Source: Oikopleura dioica
Taxonomy: Eukaryota; Chordata; Appendicularia; Copelata; Oikopleuridae
DNA: 64,000 bases
NCBI GenBank assembly: GCA_907165135.1
Contig: OU015569.1
Location: 4,154,001 to 4,218,000, forward strand
Direction of reading: 5' to 3'
Of this stretch, positions 63,950 through 64,000 are shown piece after piece. Under the pieces are notes generated by a model. That model ran no database searches and was not told the DNA's origin. It saw only the letters and a program-made list of their open reading frames with translations. Made by a program: the position numbers and the translations under genes. Positions within the stretch are counted from its first letter, which is position 1; each line of letters begins with the position of its first letter.

Positions 63950-64000
63950 CGCTTCCACCTTCATTTCATACCCGTACATTTTGTCTTCTTTCTGCCTGTA

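Noticed and set aside
1-64000. tRNA, rRNA and CRISPR arrays
   Set aside because: None was recognised on reading both strands; a covariance-model scan (tRNAscan, Rfam) could still reveal small RNA genes that I cannot exclude.

Overview
The window looks like a piece of an appendicularian tunicate genome, most probably Oikopleura dioica or a close relative. Genes are packed a few tens to hundreds of bases apart. Most introns are 39-65 nt. Several same-strand genes are separated by only 27-105 nt with a splice acceptor next to the downstream ATG, as expected for operons resolved by spliced-leader trans-splicing. Several introns need GC-AG, GA-AG or GG-AG borders. The proteins are animal (talin, ROR receptor, GGCX, STAC). 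The species is inferred; nothing in the sequence names it.

Layout. 0-7 kb: an unrecognised coiled-coil gene (+), a minus-strand coiled-coil gene end, a repeat-rich stretch (perfect inverted repeat, TTAGGG-like hairpins, a LINE endonuclease remnant) and a second coiled-coil gene (+). 7.5-13.9 kb: XMAP215/CKAP5 (-). 14-15 kb: two tiny membrane proteins. 15.6-17.2 kb: a PSMG2-like proteasome assembly chaperone followed by a small GRB2/GADS-type adaptor, a likely operon (-). 17.8-21.8 kb: an unknown 104-aa protein, vitamin K-dependent gamma-carboxylase GGCX and CHTOP (all -). 22.8-30.2 kb: MAF1 (-), one of whose introns holds a complete 6.5-kb Ty3/gypsy-type LTR retrotransposon in opposite orientation. 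30.4-37.6 kb: MRTO4, then two probable three-gene operons, ZCCHC9-cupin-TMEM127 and RTCB-small protein-NAA20 (all -). 38.3-47.0 kb: talin (-). 49.0-52.0 kb: a ROR-family receptor with an aberrant DFG motif (-). 52-56.6 kb: 4.7 kb without a recognisable gene, upstream of ROR. 56.6-58.6 kb: a coiled-coil gene (-). 59.6-63.95 kb: a divergent PP2C phosphatase and a STAC-family C1/SH3 protein (+).

Functional themes. Several neighbours act in RNA biology and translation: MAF1 (Pol III repressor), MRTO4 (60S assembly), RTCB (tRNA ligase), CHTOP (mRNA export), ZCCHC9 and NAA20 (N-terminal acetylation). Others act in cytoskeleton and signalling: CKAP5, talin, ROR, STAC, TMEM127, PP2C. The operon pairings show no obvious shared pathway, which is usual for larvacean operons.

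Limits. Exon borders come from reading splice signals and keeping frame; no alignment or transcript was available. Border coordinates given to the base for MAF1, RTCB, TMEM127, ZCCHC9, NAA20, GGCX, CHTOP, MRTO4 and the cupin gene sum to an intact frame. Talin, the retrotransposon pol and a gene at 61.4 kb each contain a one-base break at a homopolymer.
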